The notes under the pieces were generated by a model. That model ran no database searches and was not told the DNA's origin. It was given only the letters and a program-made list of their open reading frames with translations. A DNA stretch of 64,000 nucleotides from NCBI RefSeq assembly GCF_002262875.1, contig NZ_NKYE01000020.1:58766-122765 (forward strand). The letters are read 5' to 3'. This DNA is from Amycolatopsis antarctica (GTDB lineage Bacteria; Actinomycetota; Actinomycetes; Mycobacteriales; Pseudonocardiaceae). The position numbers and the translations under genes are program-made. Numbering within the stretch: the first letter of the stretch is position 1; each line of letters begins with the position of its first letter. Of this stretch, positions 43,208 to 53,522 are shown piece after piece.

Positions 43208-43930
43208 GTGGCTGACGAACCGGGCGAAAGTGGCGAGCAGACGGGCGCGACCCTGCCCATCTTCCCGCTGCAGACCGTGCTCCTGCCCGGGGCGCACCTG
43301 CCGCTGCACATCTTCGAACCCCGCTACCGGCAGCTCACCGTCGATCTGGTCACCGAGGTGGTGCCGGAACGCGAATTCGGGATAGTGGCCATCAAGACCT
43401 CACTGGTCCGCGAGGTGGAGAACCTGGGTCACCTGTACGGCATCGGCTGTTCCGCGGTGCTGCGGGAGGCCGAGCGCCTCGACGACGGCCGGTTCGACAT
43501 AGTGGTCACCGGCAGCAGGCGGTTCCGCCTGCTGGACCTGGACTGCACCTCCGCTCCCTACCTGACGGGGAACGTCGAGTGGCTGGCCGACGATCCCATC
43601 CCCGCGGAGGCGGGCGAGATCACCGACCGCCTCGCCGATGTCGCCAGGGCGGCGCACCAGCGGTACTGCGACTCGGCCTGGAAGGACGAGGAGTGGACGG
43701 TGCCGCGCGCGGACGTCCGCCCCGCGGAACTGGCCTACGAACTGGCGGCGGACTGCCTGCTGACCCTGCACGACCGGCAACGGCTGCTGGAGGAGACCCA
43801 GCCGCTGCGCCGGCTGCGCATCGCCTGCCGGGTGCTCGCCAGGGAGGCGGGTTTCCTGTCCGCGCTGCGGGCGGTACCGGCCCCGCTGTCGCAGCTCTCC
43901 GGGCCTTCGAAGCCCTGCAACCTGAACTGA
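43208..43930 (+). CDS. LON-substrate-binding-domain protein
   Basis: This 240-residue protein consists of a stand-alone Lon N-terminal (substrate-binding) domain: LPIFPLQTVLLPGAHLPLHIFEPRYRQL, then FGIVAIK and VTGSRRFRLLDL, ending with a helical region. It has no AAA or protease domain. Such proteins occur in many actinobacteria; their role is unclear, perhaps peptide or protein binding. The GTG start is 7 bp after the nrtR stop. Confidence 0.92.
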   Translation: MADEPGESGEQTGATLPIFPLQTVLLPGAHLPLHIFEPRYRQLTVDLVTEVVPEREFGIVAIKTSLVREVENLGHLYGIGCSAVLREAERLDDGRFDIVVTGSRRFRLLDLDCTSAPYLTGNVEWLADDPIPAEAGEITDRLADVARAAHQRYCDSAWKDEEWTVPRADVRPAELAYELAADCLLTLHDRQRLLEETQPLRRLRIACRVLAREAGFLSALRAVPAPLSQLSGPSKPCNLN

Positions 43931-43941
43931 CGGCCGGTCAG
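43927..43941. terminator. Palindrome holding stops of LON and M48 genes
   Basis: CTGACGGCCGGTCAG is a compact near-palindrome with both stop codons in its arms. Confidence 0.35.
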
Positions 43942-44969
43942 GAACCGTCCTCGGTCCGGTTGCCGAACTTGTTCCATACCTTGCCCGCCGTACCGGAGAC
44001 GGCCTCGCCGACGTCGGCGAACACCTTCGCCAGCGGATCGGCCGAGGTGCCCACCGAATCCTTGTACGACTTCGCCGCCGTACGGACGTCGTCGCGCCAG
44101 TTGCTCGCCGCCCGGTCGTCCTCGCGGCGCGGGTACATGCCGCCGAGGATGTCGCGGTACTCCGCCGTGGCCGCCCACTTCTGGAGCTGGGCCGCGCGGA
44201 CGACGGCGAGCGGGTGGGTCATCCCCTCGACGTGGCGCAGCTTGTTCAGGCTGTCCCGGATGTCGTCGACGGAGTCGTACTCCTCCGCCTGACGCAGGAA
44301 CGAGGCGATGTCGACCTGGGCGGGGTCGATACCACCCGCGATCAGGATGTGCGCGCGCAGCGCCGCCGCCGGATCCTGACCGCACAGCAGCCCCGCCCGG
44401 TCACAGGACAGTTCCGCCTTGCGGTACCACTCCTTCAGCGCCGCGACGATCGCCCGCAGGCCCAGTGCGCTCACCGGTGTCCAGGACATCGAGAGCTGCA
44501 TCGAGATCAGCCGCAGCAACATCGTGCGGTAGACGGCGTGCCCGGAGAGCACGTGACCCATCTCGTGGCCGATGGCGAATCGCAGGCCGTCCTGGTCGAG
44601 CAGTTCGACCAGTCCGGTGGACAGCACGATGAACGGCTCGTCCATGCCGATGGTGTACGCGTTGGCCACCGGCTCGCGGGCGACGAACACGTTCGGCACC
44701 GGCGTGATGTCCAGGGCTTCGGCGCACTCGTGACGCAGCCGGTCGATGTCCGGGTACTGCGTGGGTCCGACGCGGATCGCGGACGCCAGCGCCATCAGCC
44801 GCTCGCCCCGCTCGCTGAAGAAGCCCGCGGTCGCCTTGAGCACCTGCGGGAAACCCGGCACCGCCCGGAGGGTGGCCAGTGCTCCGCGGTCGGCCGGATG
44901 CTCGTAGGCACGCGGGCTGATACCCGGGAACCGGGCCGCGGGCCGCCGGGTGGTGATGTCGTCGGTCAT
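43938..44969 (-). CDS. M48-family metalloprotease
   Basis: The 343-residue protein has the zinc site HEMGH (135-139) and the third-ligand motif ELSCDRAG about 50 residues later. Hydrophobic stretches around the active site suggest membrane association, but no clear signal peptide is present. HtpX-like members clear misfolded membrane proteins; the role here is inferred from family only. The long C-terminal part after residue 240 is helical and not recognised. Confidence 0.92.
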   Translation of the reverse strand: MTDDITTRRPAARFPGISPRAYEHPADRGALATLRAVPGFPQVLKATAGFFSERGERLMALASAIRVGPTQYPDIDRLRHECAEALDITPVPNVFVAREPVANAYTIGMDEPFIVLSTGLVELLDQDGLRFAIGHEMGHVLSGHAVYRTMLLRLISMQLSMSWTPVSALGLRAIVAALKEWYRKAELSCDRAGLLCGQDPAAALRAHILIAGGIDPAQVDIASFLRQAEEYDSVDDIRDSLNKLRHVEGMTHPLAVVRAAQLQKWAATAEYRDILGGMYPRREDDRAASNWRDDVRTAAKSYKDSVGTSADPLAKVFADVGEAVSGTAGKVWNKFGNRTEDGS

Positions 44970-45118
44970 GCTGTTCCCCCACGCCTCGTCGCCTGGCCGC
45001 CACCGGCCGGGGCCGCCGGCACCATTGTGTCCCAGCAGGGCACCACGGGGGCGCGGGCGACCCTTCTCCGACGTCCGCCGCCGGGAACGGGTTCCGGCCG
45101 ATCCCGGCGTCGCCGCCC

Positions 45119-45733
45119 TCAGCCCAGGCGCCTGCCCAGATCGTCGTTGCCGTTCCAGGCCGCGAGCACTCCGTAGACCAGAGCCGCGGCCAGCGGTTGC
45201 GCGAGCAGGGTCCAGCCGGACTCCAGCCGAGGGGCCTGCTCGACGACGTCACCGAGCTGCGGCTGGGCGGCGACGGCGTACAGGCTGTCGGCGAAGGTGA
45301 GCCCCATCCGGGCACCCAGCCACGAGGCGATCAGCGAGCCGGCGACCGCGGCGATCAGGATGACCGGGCCGCGGCGCTCCCGGAGCAGCCAGACGGCGAC
45401 ACCGGTCAGCACCCCGGCGGCGAGACCGAGGAGCAGGAAGATCACCAGATCGTCGAACCGATGCCAGCTCTCGAGCTGCAAGGGTACCGGCGGCGGCTCG
45501 GCCAGGATCCGCACCCGCTGCGGCGGGGCGAGGCGGGACCACAGCCAGCCGAGCGGGATTCCCAGCAGTGCCACCGTCGAGAGCACGCTGACCGCGGGCA
45601 GCAGGTCGGCTTTCACCACCACTCCGGCGGGGACGCGGCGGGCGGCCCAGGCGAGCGAGGCGGGGTCCGGGCCGTCGGCGGATGCGCCCGCCGGCGCGCC
45701 GGGACCGCGCGCTTCCACCGAGGAGTCCGCCAT
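45119..45733 (-). CDS. DUF2567 membrane protein downstream of bsaP
   Basis: This 204-residue protein has four hydrophobic helices (about 45-68, 92-115, 122-140, 178-195) and the DUF2567 pattern around SWLGARMGLTFADSLYA. It starts right after the bsaP stop (adjacent bases), so it belongs to the bio operon. The same order bioB-bsaP-DUF2567 occurs in Mycobacterium tuberculosis. Function is unknown. Confidence 0.85.
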   Translation of the reverse strand: MADSSVEARGPGAPAGASADGPDPASLAWAARRVPAGVVVKADLLPAVSVLSTVALLGIPLGWLWSRLAPPQRVRILAEPPPVPLQLESWHRFDDLVIFLLLGLAAGVLTGVAVWLLRERRGPVILIAAVAGSLIASWLGARMGLTFADSLYAVAAQPQLGDVVEQAPRLESGWTLLAQPLAAALVYGVLAAWNGNDDLGRRLG

Positions 45734-46033
45734 CTACCTGCCTTCCGCCGTGCCGTGTGCACTGTCGACCCTAGGGTCTGCCGCCCGAACCCGCTCGGGC
45801 GCGGGCGGATCGGCGGTGTCCGAGGCCGATTCGCCGTGCCTGCTGCACCGCGCGGTCCATCCGTCCGGCGTCACCTGGACGACCATCCGCCGGGCGCAGA
45901 CCGGGCAGAATCGCGGCGGCTCCAGTTCGGTGCGCTTCCCGGCGCAGCGTGGATGCGCCACCGTCGTCTTCTGTCCACAATGGACACAAAATTCGGCGGC
46001 GGGCTCGCCTGGACTGCCGGACTCGTCGTTCAC
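45734..46033 (-). CDS. bsaP: Biotin synthase auxiliary protein
   Basis: This 99-residue protein has CVHCGQKTTVAHPRC followed by PPRFCPVCARRMVVQV and ARCSRHG. The cysteine-rich core matches BsaP, reported as an auxiliary protein needed by mycobacterial BioB to convert dethiobiotin to biotin. The tail after residue 65 is low in complexity. The GTG start is 12 bp after the bioB stop. One GTCCA-N3-TGGAC copy lies across the first Cys pair. Confidence 0.85.
   Translation of the reverse strand: MNDESGSPGEPAAEFCVHCGQKTTVAHPRCAGKRTELEPPRFCPVCARRMVVQVTPDGWTARCSRHGESASDTADPPAPERVRAADPRVDSAHGTAEGR
45973..45985. repeat. GTCCA-N3-TGGAC palindrome, copy 7
   Basis: GTCCACAATGGAC inside bsaP, in a different reading frame from the other coding copies (it reads through His-Cys-Gly-Gln). 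Confidence 0.8.
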
Positions 46034-46045
46034 CTGCGCGCCCGT

Positions 46046-47086
46046 CTAGAGAGTGTCGCTGAGCGCCTTGATCGGCATCTTCAGACCGGAGAGCATCTCC
46101 AGATCCTTCGTCGCCGGGCGGCCCAGATTCGTCAGGTAGTTGCCGACGATGATCGCGTTGACCCCGCCCAGCATGCCCTGCTCGGCACCGAGGTCGCCGA
46201 GGGTCAGCTCGCGGCCGCCGGCGAACCGCAGCATGGTCCGGGGCATGGCGAGGCGGAACGCGGCGACCACGCGCAGCGCGTCCTTGCCCTCGATGGTCTC
46301 GTAGTCCTCGTACGGGGTTCCCGGCTGCGGGATGAGGAAGTTCATCGGGACCTCGTGCGGGTTCAGTTCCGCGAGCTGCACGGCGAACTCCGCGCGCTGC
46401 GCCACCGTCTCCCCCATGCCGACGATGCCGCCGCAGCAGACCTCCATACCCGCCTCTGCGACCATCCGCAGCGTCTCCCAGCGCTCCTCCCAGGAATGGG
46501 TGGTGACCACCTGGGGGAAGTGCGAGCGGGCCGTCTCCAGGTTGTGGTTGTACCGGTGCACGCCCATCTCGACCAGTTCGCCGACCTGTTCCCGCGACAG
46601 CATGCCCAGCGAGCAGGCGATCTGGATGTCGTTTCCGTCCGCGCGGATCGCCTTGACGCCCGCACGCACCTGGTCCAGCAGCCGCCGGTCCGGTCCGCGT
46701 ACGGCCGCGACGATGCAGAACTCGGTCGCCCCCGTCTCCTTGGTCTGCCGGGCGGCCTTCACCAGGCCGGGAATGTCCAGCCACGCCGAGCGCACCGGGG
46801 TCGGGAACCGCCCGGACTGCGAGCAGAAGTGACAGTCCTCCGGGCATCCGCCGGTCTTCAGGCTGATGATGCCCTCGACCTCGACTTCCGGTCCGCACCA
46901 GCGCATCCGGACCTCGTGGGCCAGCGCCAGCAGCTCGGTGAGCCGGTCGTCGCCGAGCGTCAGCACGGCCAGCACCTGCTGCTCGGTCAGCCCGGTGCCG
47001 CGTTCGAGGACCTGCTCCCGTGCCACCGCCAGCACGTCGTCCTGCGCGGTGTCTCGCGTGGCGGACTGTCCGGGTGCTGCGGTCAC
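46046..47086 (-). CDS. bioB: Biotin synthase
   Basis: BioB inserts sulfur into dethiobiotin by radical SAM chemistry. The 346-residue barrel has the CX3CX2C cluster motif CPEDCHFC (radical SAM), the SAM-binding GGIVGMGE, and YNHNLET. The start is GTG. It lies 76 bp after bioD and 12 bp before bsaP, which it probably needs for activity. Confidence 0.97.
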   Translation of the reverse strand: MTAAPGQSATRDTAQDDVLAVAREQVLERGTGLTEQQVLAVLTLGDDRLTELLALAHEVRMRWCGPEVEVEGIISLKTGGCPEDCHFCSQSGRFPTPVRSAWLDIPGLVKAARQTKETGATEFCIVAAVRGPDRRLLDQVRAGVKAIRADGNDIQIACSLGMLSREQVGELVEMGVHRYNHNLETARSHFPQVVTTHSWEERWETLRMVAEAGMEVCCGGIVGMGETVAQRAEFAVQLAELNPHEVPMNFLIPQPGTPYEDYETIEGKDALRVVAAFRLAMPRTMLRFAGGRELTLGDLGAEQGMLGGVNAIIVGNYLTNLGRPATKDLEMLSGLKMPIKALSDTL

Positions 47087-47162
47087 GTCGTCTCCTTCGA
47101 CTGGCGTTGCACGGGCGCGTCACATGCTGCCTCACCGGAACACGACCGCACAGCGACCCTGG

Positions 47163-47885
47163 TCACGTCAGCCCCGCGGCACTCCCGGCGAAACACTCCG
47201 GATCGAACCGGCCACCGAACCAGGGCGACAGCCCGTGGGCCGCGGCGGCGAGGAAGTCGTCCGGCGGCAGCGCGCCCGCACCGTCCGCCATGGCGCCGAG
47301 CAGCGGCGCGCCGGCGGCCACCGGCAGATCGGCGACGTTGGACAGCGCGGCGAGATCCGGGGCGTCCGGCCAGGCACCGATCACCACGCCCACCACGTCC
47401 AGTCCTCGCGCAGTGGCGACCTCGGCGGTGAGCGCGGTCGCGTTGAGCGTGCCCAGGCCCGCCTCGGCCACGACGAGCAGCGGCGCGCCGACCGACCAGG
47501 CGATGTCGGCCAGGGTGCTGCCCGCCGGGTCGAAGCGCACCAGCAGGCCACCCGCACCCTCCACCAGGACCAGGTCGTGCGCGGCGGCCAGCTCGGTGAC
47601 GGCGCGTGCCGCCTCGGCGGGGGCAAGCCCCGCGGTCCCGGCGCGCCGGGCCGCCGCCTCCGGCGAGAGCGGGTCCGGGTACCGGCGCAGCTCGCGCACC
47701 GTCACCGGACCCGCCAGCCGGACGACATCGGCCAGGTCACCGGGCTCGTCCGGCCCGACACCGGTCTGCGCGGGCTTGAGCACGGCCACGCTCTGCCCTT
47801 GGCCTCGGGCGAGCGCGGCGATTCCCGCGGTGACCACGGTCTTGCCGACACCCGTTCCCGTTCCGGAGATCACCAGGACACTCAC
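47163..47885 (-). CDS. bioD: ATP-dependent dethiobiotin synthetase
   Basis: BioD closes the ureido ring of dethiobiotin from DAPA, CO2 and ATP. The 240-residue protein has the P-loop SGTGTGVGKTVV (6-17), the Lys of VLKPAQTG and LVEGAGGLLVRF. The GTG start is 44 bp after the SulP-carbonic anhydrase stop. BioD consumes CO2, which makes the neighbouring carbonic anhydrase notable. Confidence 0.97.
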   Translation of the reverse strand: MSVLVISGTGTGVGKTVVTAGIAALARGQGQSVAVLKPAQTGVGPDEPGDLADVVRLAGPVTVRELRRYPDPLSPEAAARRAGTAGLAPAEAARAVTELAAAHDLVLVEGAGGLLVRFDPAGSTLADIAWSVGAPLLVVAEAGLGTLNATALTAEVATARGLDVVGVVIGAWPDAPDLAALSNVADLPVAAGAPLLGAMADGAGALPPDDFLAAAAHGLSPWFGGRFDPECFAGSAAGLT

Positions 47886-47929
47886 GACAGGGGACAGTAG
47901 TCCTGGCCGGGCGGGCCCGGCTCACCCCG

Positions 47930-50272
47930 TCACCCTCGTTTCACCGCCGTGGCCGCACCGGTGCGCCCCTCTCCCGCGGCGAGGAAGGCTCCACCGGCAC
48001 CGAGGTTGTAGACCTGTGCCGCGCCGACGTCGAAGTACATCCCGCCAAGGCGCAGCTCACCCCGGGCCTCGGCGGCCGCCACGGCCGGATAGGCCCGCAG
48101 ATGGTCGAGCTGCTGCAGCACGTTGTACAGCGCCAGCCGGTCCGCGGGCGCGTCCGGAACGGCGCCGTCCAGGGTCACCGGTTCGGTGGCCGACTCCGCC
48201 CGGCTCACGGTGGGCTCGGCGTTGCGCAGCCAGTCGCCGACGGCGGGCAGATCCTCGGCGGCCCCGTGGATCAGCGCCTTCATCGCACCGCACGAGGAAT
48301 GCCCGCACACCACGACTTCCCGTACGCCCAGAACGCCGACGGCGAACTCGATCGACGCTCCGACGGAAGCGTCCGAGCCACCCTCGGCGGGCACCAGGTT
48401 GCCGACGTTGCGCACGGTGAACAGGTCGCCGGGGCCGCTGGTGGTGATCAGGTTGGGCACGATGCGGGCGTCGCCGCAGGCGATGAACAGCGTGTGCGGA
48501 CGCTGCTCGTCGGCGAGCCTGCGCATCGTGGGCTCCACCAGGTGCGCGGTCCGCCGCTGGAACTCCTCGGTGCCCTGGTGCATCGGCGCGTGCACGCGCG
48601 GGCTGGCCGTGCGCTGTTCCGGCAACCCGGTCTCACCGATCTCCCTGACCTGCCACTCGGACCAGGGCGCCAGCCAGCGCGGCATTCCCTGCGATTCCTG
48701 GCCCTTGCGGACGGTGGGCTCACCGGACTTGCCTCGCTCGAACCACGGGTGGCCGATCTCGTCGACGACGACGGTGCCGCCAGCCCGCTCGTACGCCTGC
48801 TGCCAACCGGCCAGGCTCTCGAAGGCGGCGTGGTCGAGGTAGTCGACGACGAGTTCCAGCTTCACCGCACCACCCTCTGGGATGGCGCCGAGCACCTTGC
48901 TCAACCGGGGTACCGAGAGCGCGGTCAGCGCACCCTCGATGACCACACGCCAGCCGTCCTCGTGCCGTTCGGCGTGGATGCCGGACCAGATCATCCGGCG
49001 CAGCATGAACAGCAGCGAGACACCGATGCCGATCAGCACACCGCTGAGCAGGTCGACCGCGACCACGCCCACGATGGTCACCAGGTAGACGGGCAGGTCG
49101 CCGTGCTCGTGCACCTCGCGGATGTGCGCGGGGTTCACCAGCTTCGCCCCGACGTGCACCAGCAACCCGGCGAGCACGGCCAGCGGGATGTGCTGGATCA
49201 GCCCTGCCAGCAGCACCACGAACAGCAGCACCCAGAGCCCGTGCAGGATCGCCGAGGCCCGGGTGCGGGCGCCCGCGGCGACGTTGGCCGAACTGCGGAC
49301 GATCACGCCCGTCACCGGCAGGCCGCCGATCGCGCCGGAGACCATGTTCGTCACGCCCTGCCCAACCAGTTCCCGGTCGAGGTTGGCGCGCGGGCCGGTG
49401 TGCAGTTTGTCCACGGCGACGGCCGAAAGCAGGGTCTCGACGCTGGCGATCAGCGCGATGGTGACGACGGCCAGCGCGAACGCCATCCAGTCGCCGTCCG
49501 GCAGTTCGGGCACCAGGCCGATCGAGAGCAGGTCGCCCGGAAGCTGGACCCGCTCGGCGGAACTGCCGATCAGCACGGCCAGCACGGTGACCAGCCCGAC
49601 CGCGGCGAGCGGCCCGGGGATCCGCCGCACGACGGAGGGAAGTTTCCCCCACAGCAACAGGATTCCGATGGTGAGCACGCCGAGTACGGTCGCGGCGTCG
49701 TGCTGGCCCGCGATCTGGCCCGGCAGTTCGATCAGGTTGTCGACGGCGGAACTCTGGGCGGCTCCGCCGAGTATCACGTGGAGCTGGCCGAGCACGATCG
49801 TCACGCCGATGCCGGCGAGCATGCCGTGCACGATCGCGGGCGAGATGGCCAGCGCGGCACGGGCGATCCGGCTCAGCCCGAGCAGTACCTGCAGCACTCC
49901 GGCGCAGGCGACGATGGCGCAGGTGACCGCCCAGCCGAACTGCTGGATCGTCTCGGCCATGACCACCGTGAGCCCGGCGGCCGGTCCGCTGACCTGTTTC
50001 GGTGAGCCGCCGACCGCGCCGGCGATGACGCCACCCAGCACGGCGGCGATCAGCCCGGCGACGATCGGTGCGCCGGATGCCAGTGCGATTCCCAGTGACA
50101 GTGGAACGGCGACCAGGAAGACCACCAGCGAGGCTGGCACGTCGTAGCGCAGGATGGTCTTGAATGTCGTTCGCTCGGTGCGCGTGCCGTCCCGGTGACC
50201 CTTGTCGCCGGGATTCTTGTCCGGGCGGTCTTTGTCCCGGTGACGCTCCGATTCGATGGACGTGTCCGTCAT
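47930..50272 (-). CDS. SulP transporter-carbonic anhydrase fusion
   Basis: The 780-residue protein has an N-terminal SulP anion transporter (about 36-425, ten or more helices), a STAS-like linker (about 440-510) and a C-terminal beta-carbonic anhydrase (about 565-780). The anhydrase has zinc ligands Cys599, His658, Cys661 and the Asp601/Arg603 dyad in CGDAR and CGHSSCG. Such fusions, known in mycobacteria, are thought to move bicarbonate. The ATG at 50272 follows GGAGGG; longer frames start in the untranslated leader. It lies between bioA and bioD. Confidence 0.93.
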   Translation of the reverse strand: MTDTSIESERHRDKDRPDKNPGDKGHRDGTRTERTTFKTILRYDVPASLVVFLVAVPLSLGIALASGAPIVAGLIAAVLGGVIAGAVGGSPKQVSGPAAGLTVVMAETIQQFGWAVTCAIVACAGVLQVLLGLSRIARAALAISPAIVHGMLAGIGVTIVLGQLHVILGGAAQSSAVDNLIELPGQIAGQHDAATVLGVLTIGILLLWGKLPSVVRRIPGPLAAVGLVTVLAVLIGSSAERVQLPGDLLSIGLVPELPDGDWMAFALAVVTIALIASVETLLSAVAVDKLHTGPRANLDRELVGQGVTNMVSGAIGGLPVTGVIVRSSANVAAGARTRASAILHGLWVLLFVVLLAGLIQHIPLAVLAGLLVHVGAKLVNPAHIREVHEHGDLPVYLVTIVGVVAVDLLSGVLIGIGVSLLFMLRRMIWSGIHAERHEDGWRVVIEGALTALSVPRLSKVLGAIPEGGAVKLELVVDYLDHAAFESLAGWQQAYERAGGTVVVDEIGHPWFERGKSGEPTVRKGQESQGMPRWLAPWSEWQVREIGETGLPEQRTASPRVHAPMHQGTEEFQRRTAHLVEPTMRRLADEQRPHTLFIACGDARIVPNLITTSGPGDLFTVRNVGNLVPAEGGSDASVGASIEFAVGVLGVREVVVCGHSSCGAMKALIHGAAEDLPAVGDWLRNAEPTVSRAESATEPVTLDGAVPDAPADRLALYNVLQQLDHLRAYPAVAAAEARGELRLGGMYFDVGAAQVYNLGAGGAFLAAGEGRTGAATAVKRG

Positions 50273-50507
50273 GCATCCCTCCAGCCCGGTGAGTTGCGGC
50301 GAGGTGCCGCGTTCGAAGGCCGGCGACGCCGACGACCTGCCAACAGACAACCGGATCATGGTCGAAATGTCCGCTATGTAAAGAAATCCTCATGTTCTCT
50401 TCATCGCCGCTCATCACCCGAATGGCATTACACAGAGCCAAAAAGCAGCGGCGCGTGTAATACGACTCACTCAATCGGACGCCAATCCGCCGCGACTTAT
50501 GGCGCCA

Positions 50508-50551
50508 GGTGATCATATTCCCGGATCGTGAGAATGAAATTCATGATCACC
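50508..50551. promoter_or_regulatory. Long inverted repeat downstream of bioA
   Basis: Nine-base perfect arms GGTGATCAT and ATGATCACC flank 26 bases. It could be an operator for the next gene or a weak terminator of bioA. Confidence 0.4.
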
Positions 50552-50574
50552 CCCGGATCGGGTGAAATTCGACA

Positions 50575-50587
50575 GTCCAACGTGGAC
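50575..50587. repeat. GTCCA-N3-TGGAC palindrome, copy 8
   Basis: GTCCAACGTGGAC, 2 bp after the bioA stop; the only copy clearly outside a gene. Confidence 0.8.
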
Positions 50588-50589
50588 AG

Positions 50590-51870
50590 TCACGCCAAAG
50601 TGACCGTCGACACGATCGCCGAGCAAATCCGTGTGAGATCCGCGTTTTCTGTGACATACGGCGGCATTGTGTAAATCAAGTCGCGGAACGGACGCAGCCA
50701 CACACCGCGCCCGGTCAGCTCCCGGGTCGCCGCGGCCATGTCCACCGGCCGGTCGAGCTGCACCACTCCGATCGCGCCGAGCACCCGCACGTCCAGCACC
50801 CCGGGCAGCGCGGCGGCCGGTGCCAGTCCCGCCCGTAGCCCGGACTCGATCCTGGCCACGTCGGCGGCCCAGTCGCCCTTGCGCAGCAGGGAAATCGACG
50901 CGTTGGCGACGGCCGAGGCCAGCGGATTGCCCATGAAGGTCGGGCCGTGCGCGAGCACCGGCAGGGTGCCGCGGGAGATCCCGTGGGCGACCTCCGGGGT
51001 GCACAAGGTCGCCGCCATGGTCAGGTAGCCACCGGTGAGCGCCTTGCCGACACACAGCACGTCCGGGGTCACCCCCGCGTGCTCCGCGGCGAACAGCTTG
51101 CCGGTACGGCCGAATCCGGTGGCGATCTCGTCGAAGATCAGCAGCACCCCGTGCGCCTCGGTGACCTCGCGCAACGCGCGCAGGTACGCGGGATGGTGGA
51201 AGCGCATGCCCCCCGCTCCCTGCACCACCGGCTCGACGATCACCGCGGCCAGCTCGTCCGCGTGCGCGGCCACCGCCTCGGCCAGAGTGTCCATATAGGA
51301 CTGGTCCGGTTCCGCGCCGAAGTCCGAGGGCGGGGCGGGCACGAACACCTGCTCCGGCAGGACACCGCGCCAGAGCGAGTGCATGCCGCCCTCCGGATCG
51401 CACACGCTCATCGGCTGGAAGGTGTCCCCGTGGTACCCGCCGCGCCAGGTCAGCAGCTTGCGCCGCCCGGTACGTCCGCGCGATCGCTGGTACTGAAGGC
51501 ACATCTTGACGGCCACCTCGACCGAGACCGAGCCCGAGTCGCAGAGGAAGACATGCCGCAGCGGGTCCGGGGTGAGCTCGGCGAGCGAGTGGGCGAGCGT
51601 GATCGCGGGCTCGTGGGTGAGCCCGCCGAACATGACGTGACTCATCCGTCCCGCCTGCTCGCGCAGGGCCTCGTCCAGCACCGGGTGCCCGTACCCGTGG
51701 ATCGCCGCCCACCAGGAGGACATCCCGTCCACCAGTTCACGGCCGTCGGCCAGGCGCAGGCGCACCCCCTCGGCGCCGGTCACCAGTAGCGGCGGGACCG
51801 TACCCGGCATCGGGGCATAGGGGTGCCACACGTGCTCGGCGTCGAGGGCGAGCAGTTCATCCGGCGTCAC
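50590..51870 (-). CDS. bioA: DAPA aminotransferase
   Basis: BioA converts KAPA to DAPA with SAM as amino donor. The 426-residue class III PLP enzyme has the PLP lysine in LCVGKALTGGYL, GYHGDTFQPMSVCD, and the W/Y-rich opening HVWHPYAPM common to BioA. The start is GTG. It heads the left-going bio genes. bioF is not in the window. Confidence 0.96.
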   Translation of the reverse strand: MTPDELLALDAEHVWHPYAPMPGTVPPLLVTGAEGVRLRLADGRELVDGMSSWWAAIHGYGHPVLDEALREQAGRMSHVMFGGLTHEPAITLAHSLAELTPDPLRHVFLCDSGSVSVEVAVKMCLQYQRSRGRTGRRKLLTWRGGYHGDTFQPMSVCDPEGGMHSLWRGVLPEQVFVPAPPSDFGAEPDQSYMDTLAEAVAAHADELAAVIVEPVVQGAGGMRFHHPAYLRALREVTEAHGVLLIFDEIATGFGRTGKLFAAEHAGVTPDVLCVGKALTGGYLTMAATLCTPEVAHGISRGTLPVLAHGPTFMGNPLASAVANASISLLRKGDWAADVARIESGLRAGLAPAAALPGVLDVRVLGAIGVVQLDRPVDMAAATRELTGRGVWLRPFRDLIYTMPPYVTENADLTRICSAIVSTVTLA

Positions 51871-51904
51871 CGCGCCAGGCTAGGCCTGCCGGTGACCCTT
51901 CCGT

Positions 51905-53104
<1,200 letters not shown>

Positions 53105-53348
53105 TCGGGTTCCTCCGCGTTTCTCGGGTGGCCACGTTCCTACGGTCAACGGACGGGCGGCCTCGGGGGTGCCCCCGGCCGCCCGAACGGGGTAGTTCCC
53201 CGGACCGGGCGGTGCCCGTGCGGTACGCGACCGGCGGACGGCACACCCCGCAACGACGCCACCGGCAGCGGTTCGATCACCGGCCGAGGTGCGCCTGCGC
53301 ACCTCGGCCGGGGAACGCGGTGCACGGTCGCGTTGCTACCGTGACCGG

Positions 53349-53519
53349 ATGTCCGAGTCGCCGGCGCCGCTCACCGGTCCCGGCCACCGCGGGCACACCG
53401 GTGAAGGTGTCGCCATCCGCCGCGACACGCACCGGGCCGCGAGTCGCGCCGGGCGGCCGGACCAGGACGCTCTCCCGTACGCCGCCGCCGGCTCCCGCCC
53501 GCCGATCCCGCGGCCCTGA
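53349..53519 (+). CDS. Possible 56-residue protein before the kinase-like gene
   Basis: This in-frame ORF ends 3 bp before the kinase-like ATG and shares its frame. Third positions are about 90% G or C, like real genes here. It is rich in Arg, Gly and Pro with no recognised motif and no clear ribosome-binding site. The remaining part of 53105-53522 shows no other gene. Confidence 0.3.
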   Translation: MSESPAPLTGPGHRGHTGEGVAIRRDTHRAASRAGRPDQDALPYAAAGSRPPIPRP

Positions 53520-53522
53520 GCG

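Larger units (their letters stand above)
50273..50589. other. AT-richer intergenic region with inverted repeats
   Basis: This 317-bp gap between bioA and the SulP fusion is visibly richer in A and T than its neighbours. It holds a 9-bp inverted repeat, GGTGATCAT/ATGATCACC (50508-50516 and 50543-50551), and a related direct repeat CCCGGATCG...GAAATTC (50519-50542 and 50552-50570). A GTCCA-N3-TGGAC copy is at 50575. The first part of the gap carries the fusion gene's Shine-Dalgarno. No small gene is evident. Confidence 0.6.

Noticed and set aside
45197..47431. Long plus-strand frame opposite bioB, bsaP and bioD
   Set aside because: Low-complexity His/Arg/Gly composition, and the minus-strand genes carry clear family motifs.
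50458..50471. TAATACGACTCACT, the first 14 bases of the phage T7 promoter
   Set aside because: The essential initiation part (TATAGGG) is replaced by CAATCGG, and there is no T7-like polymerase or phage gene. Coincidence in an AT-richer gap.
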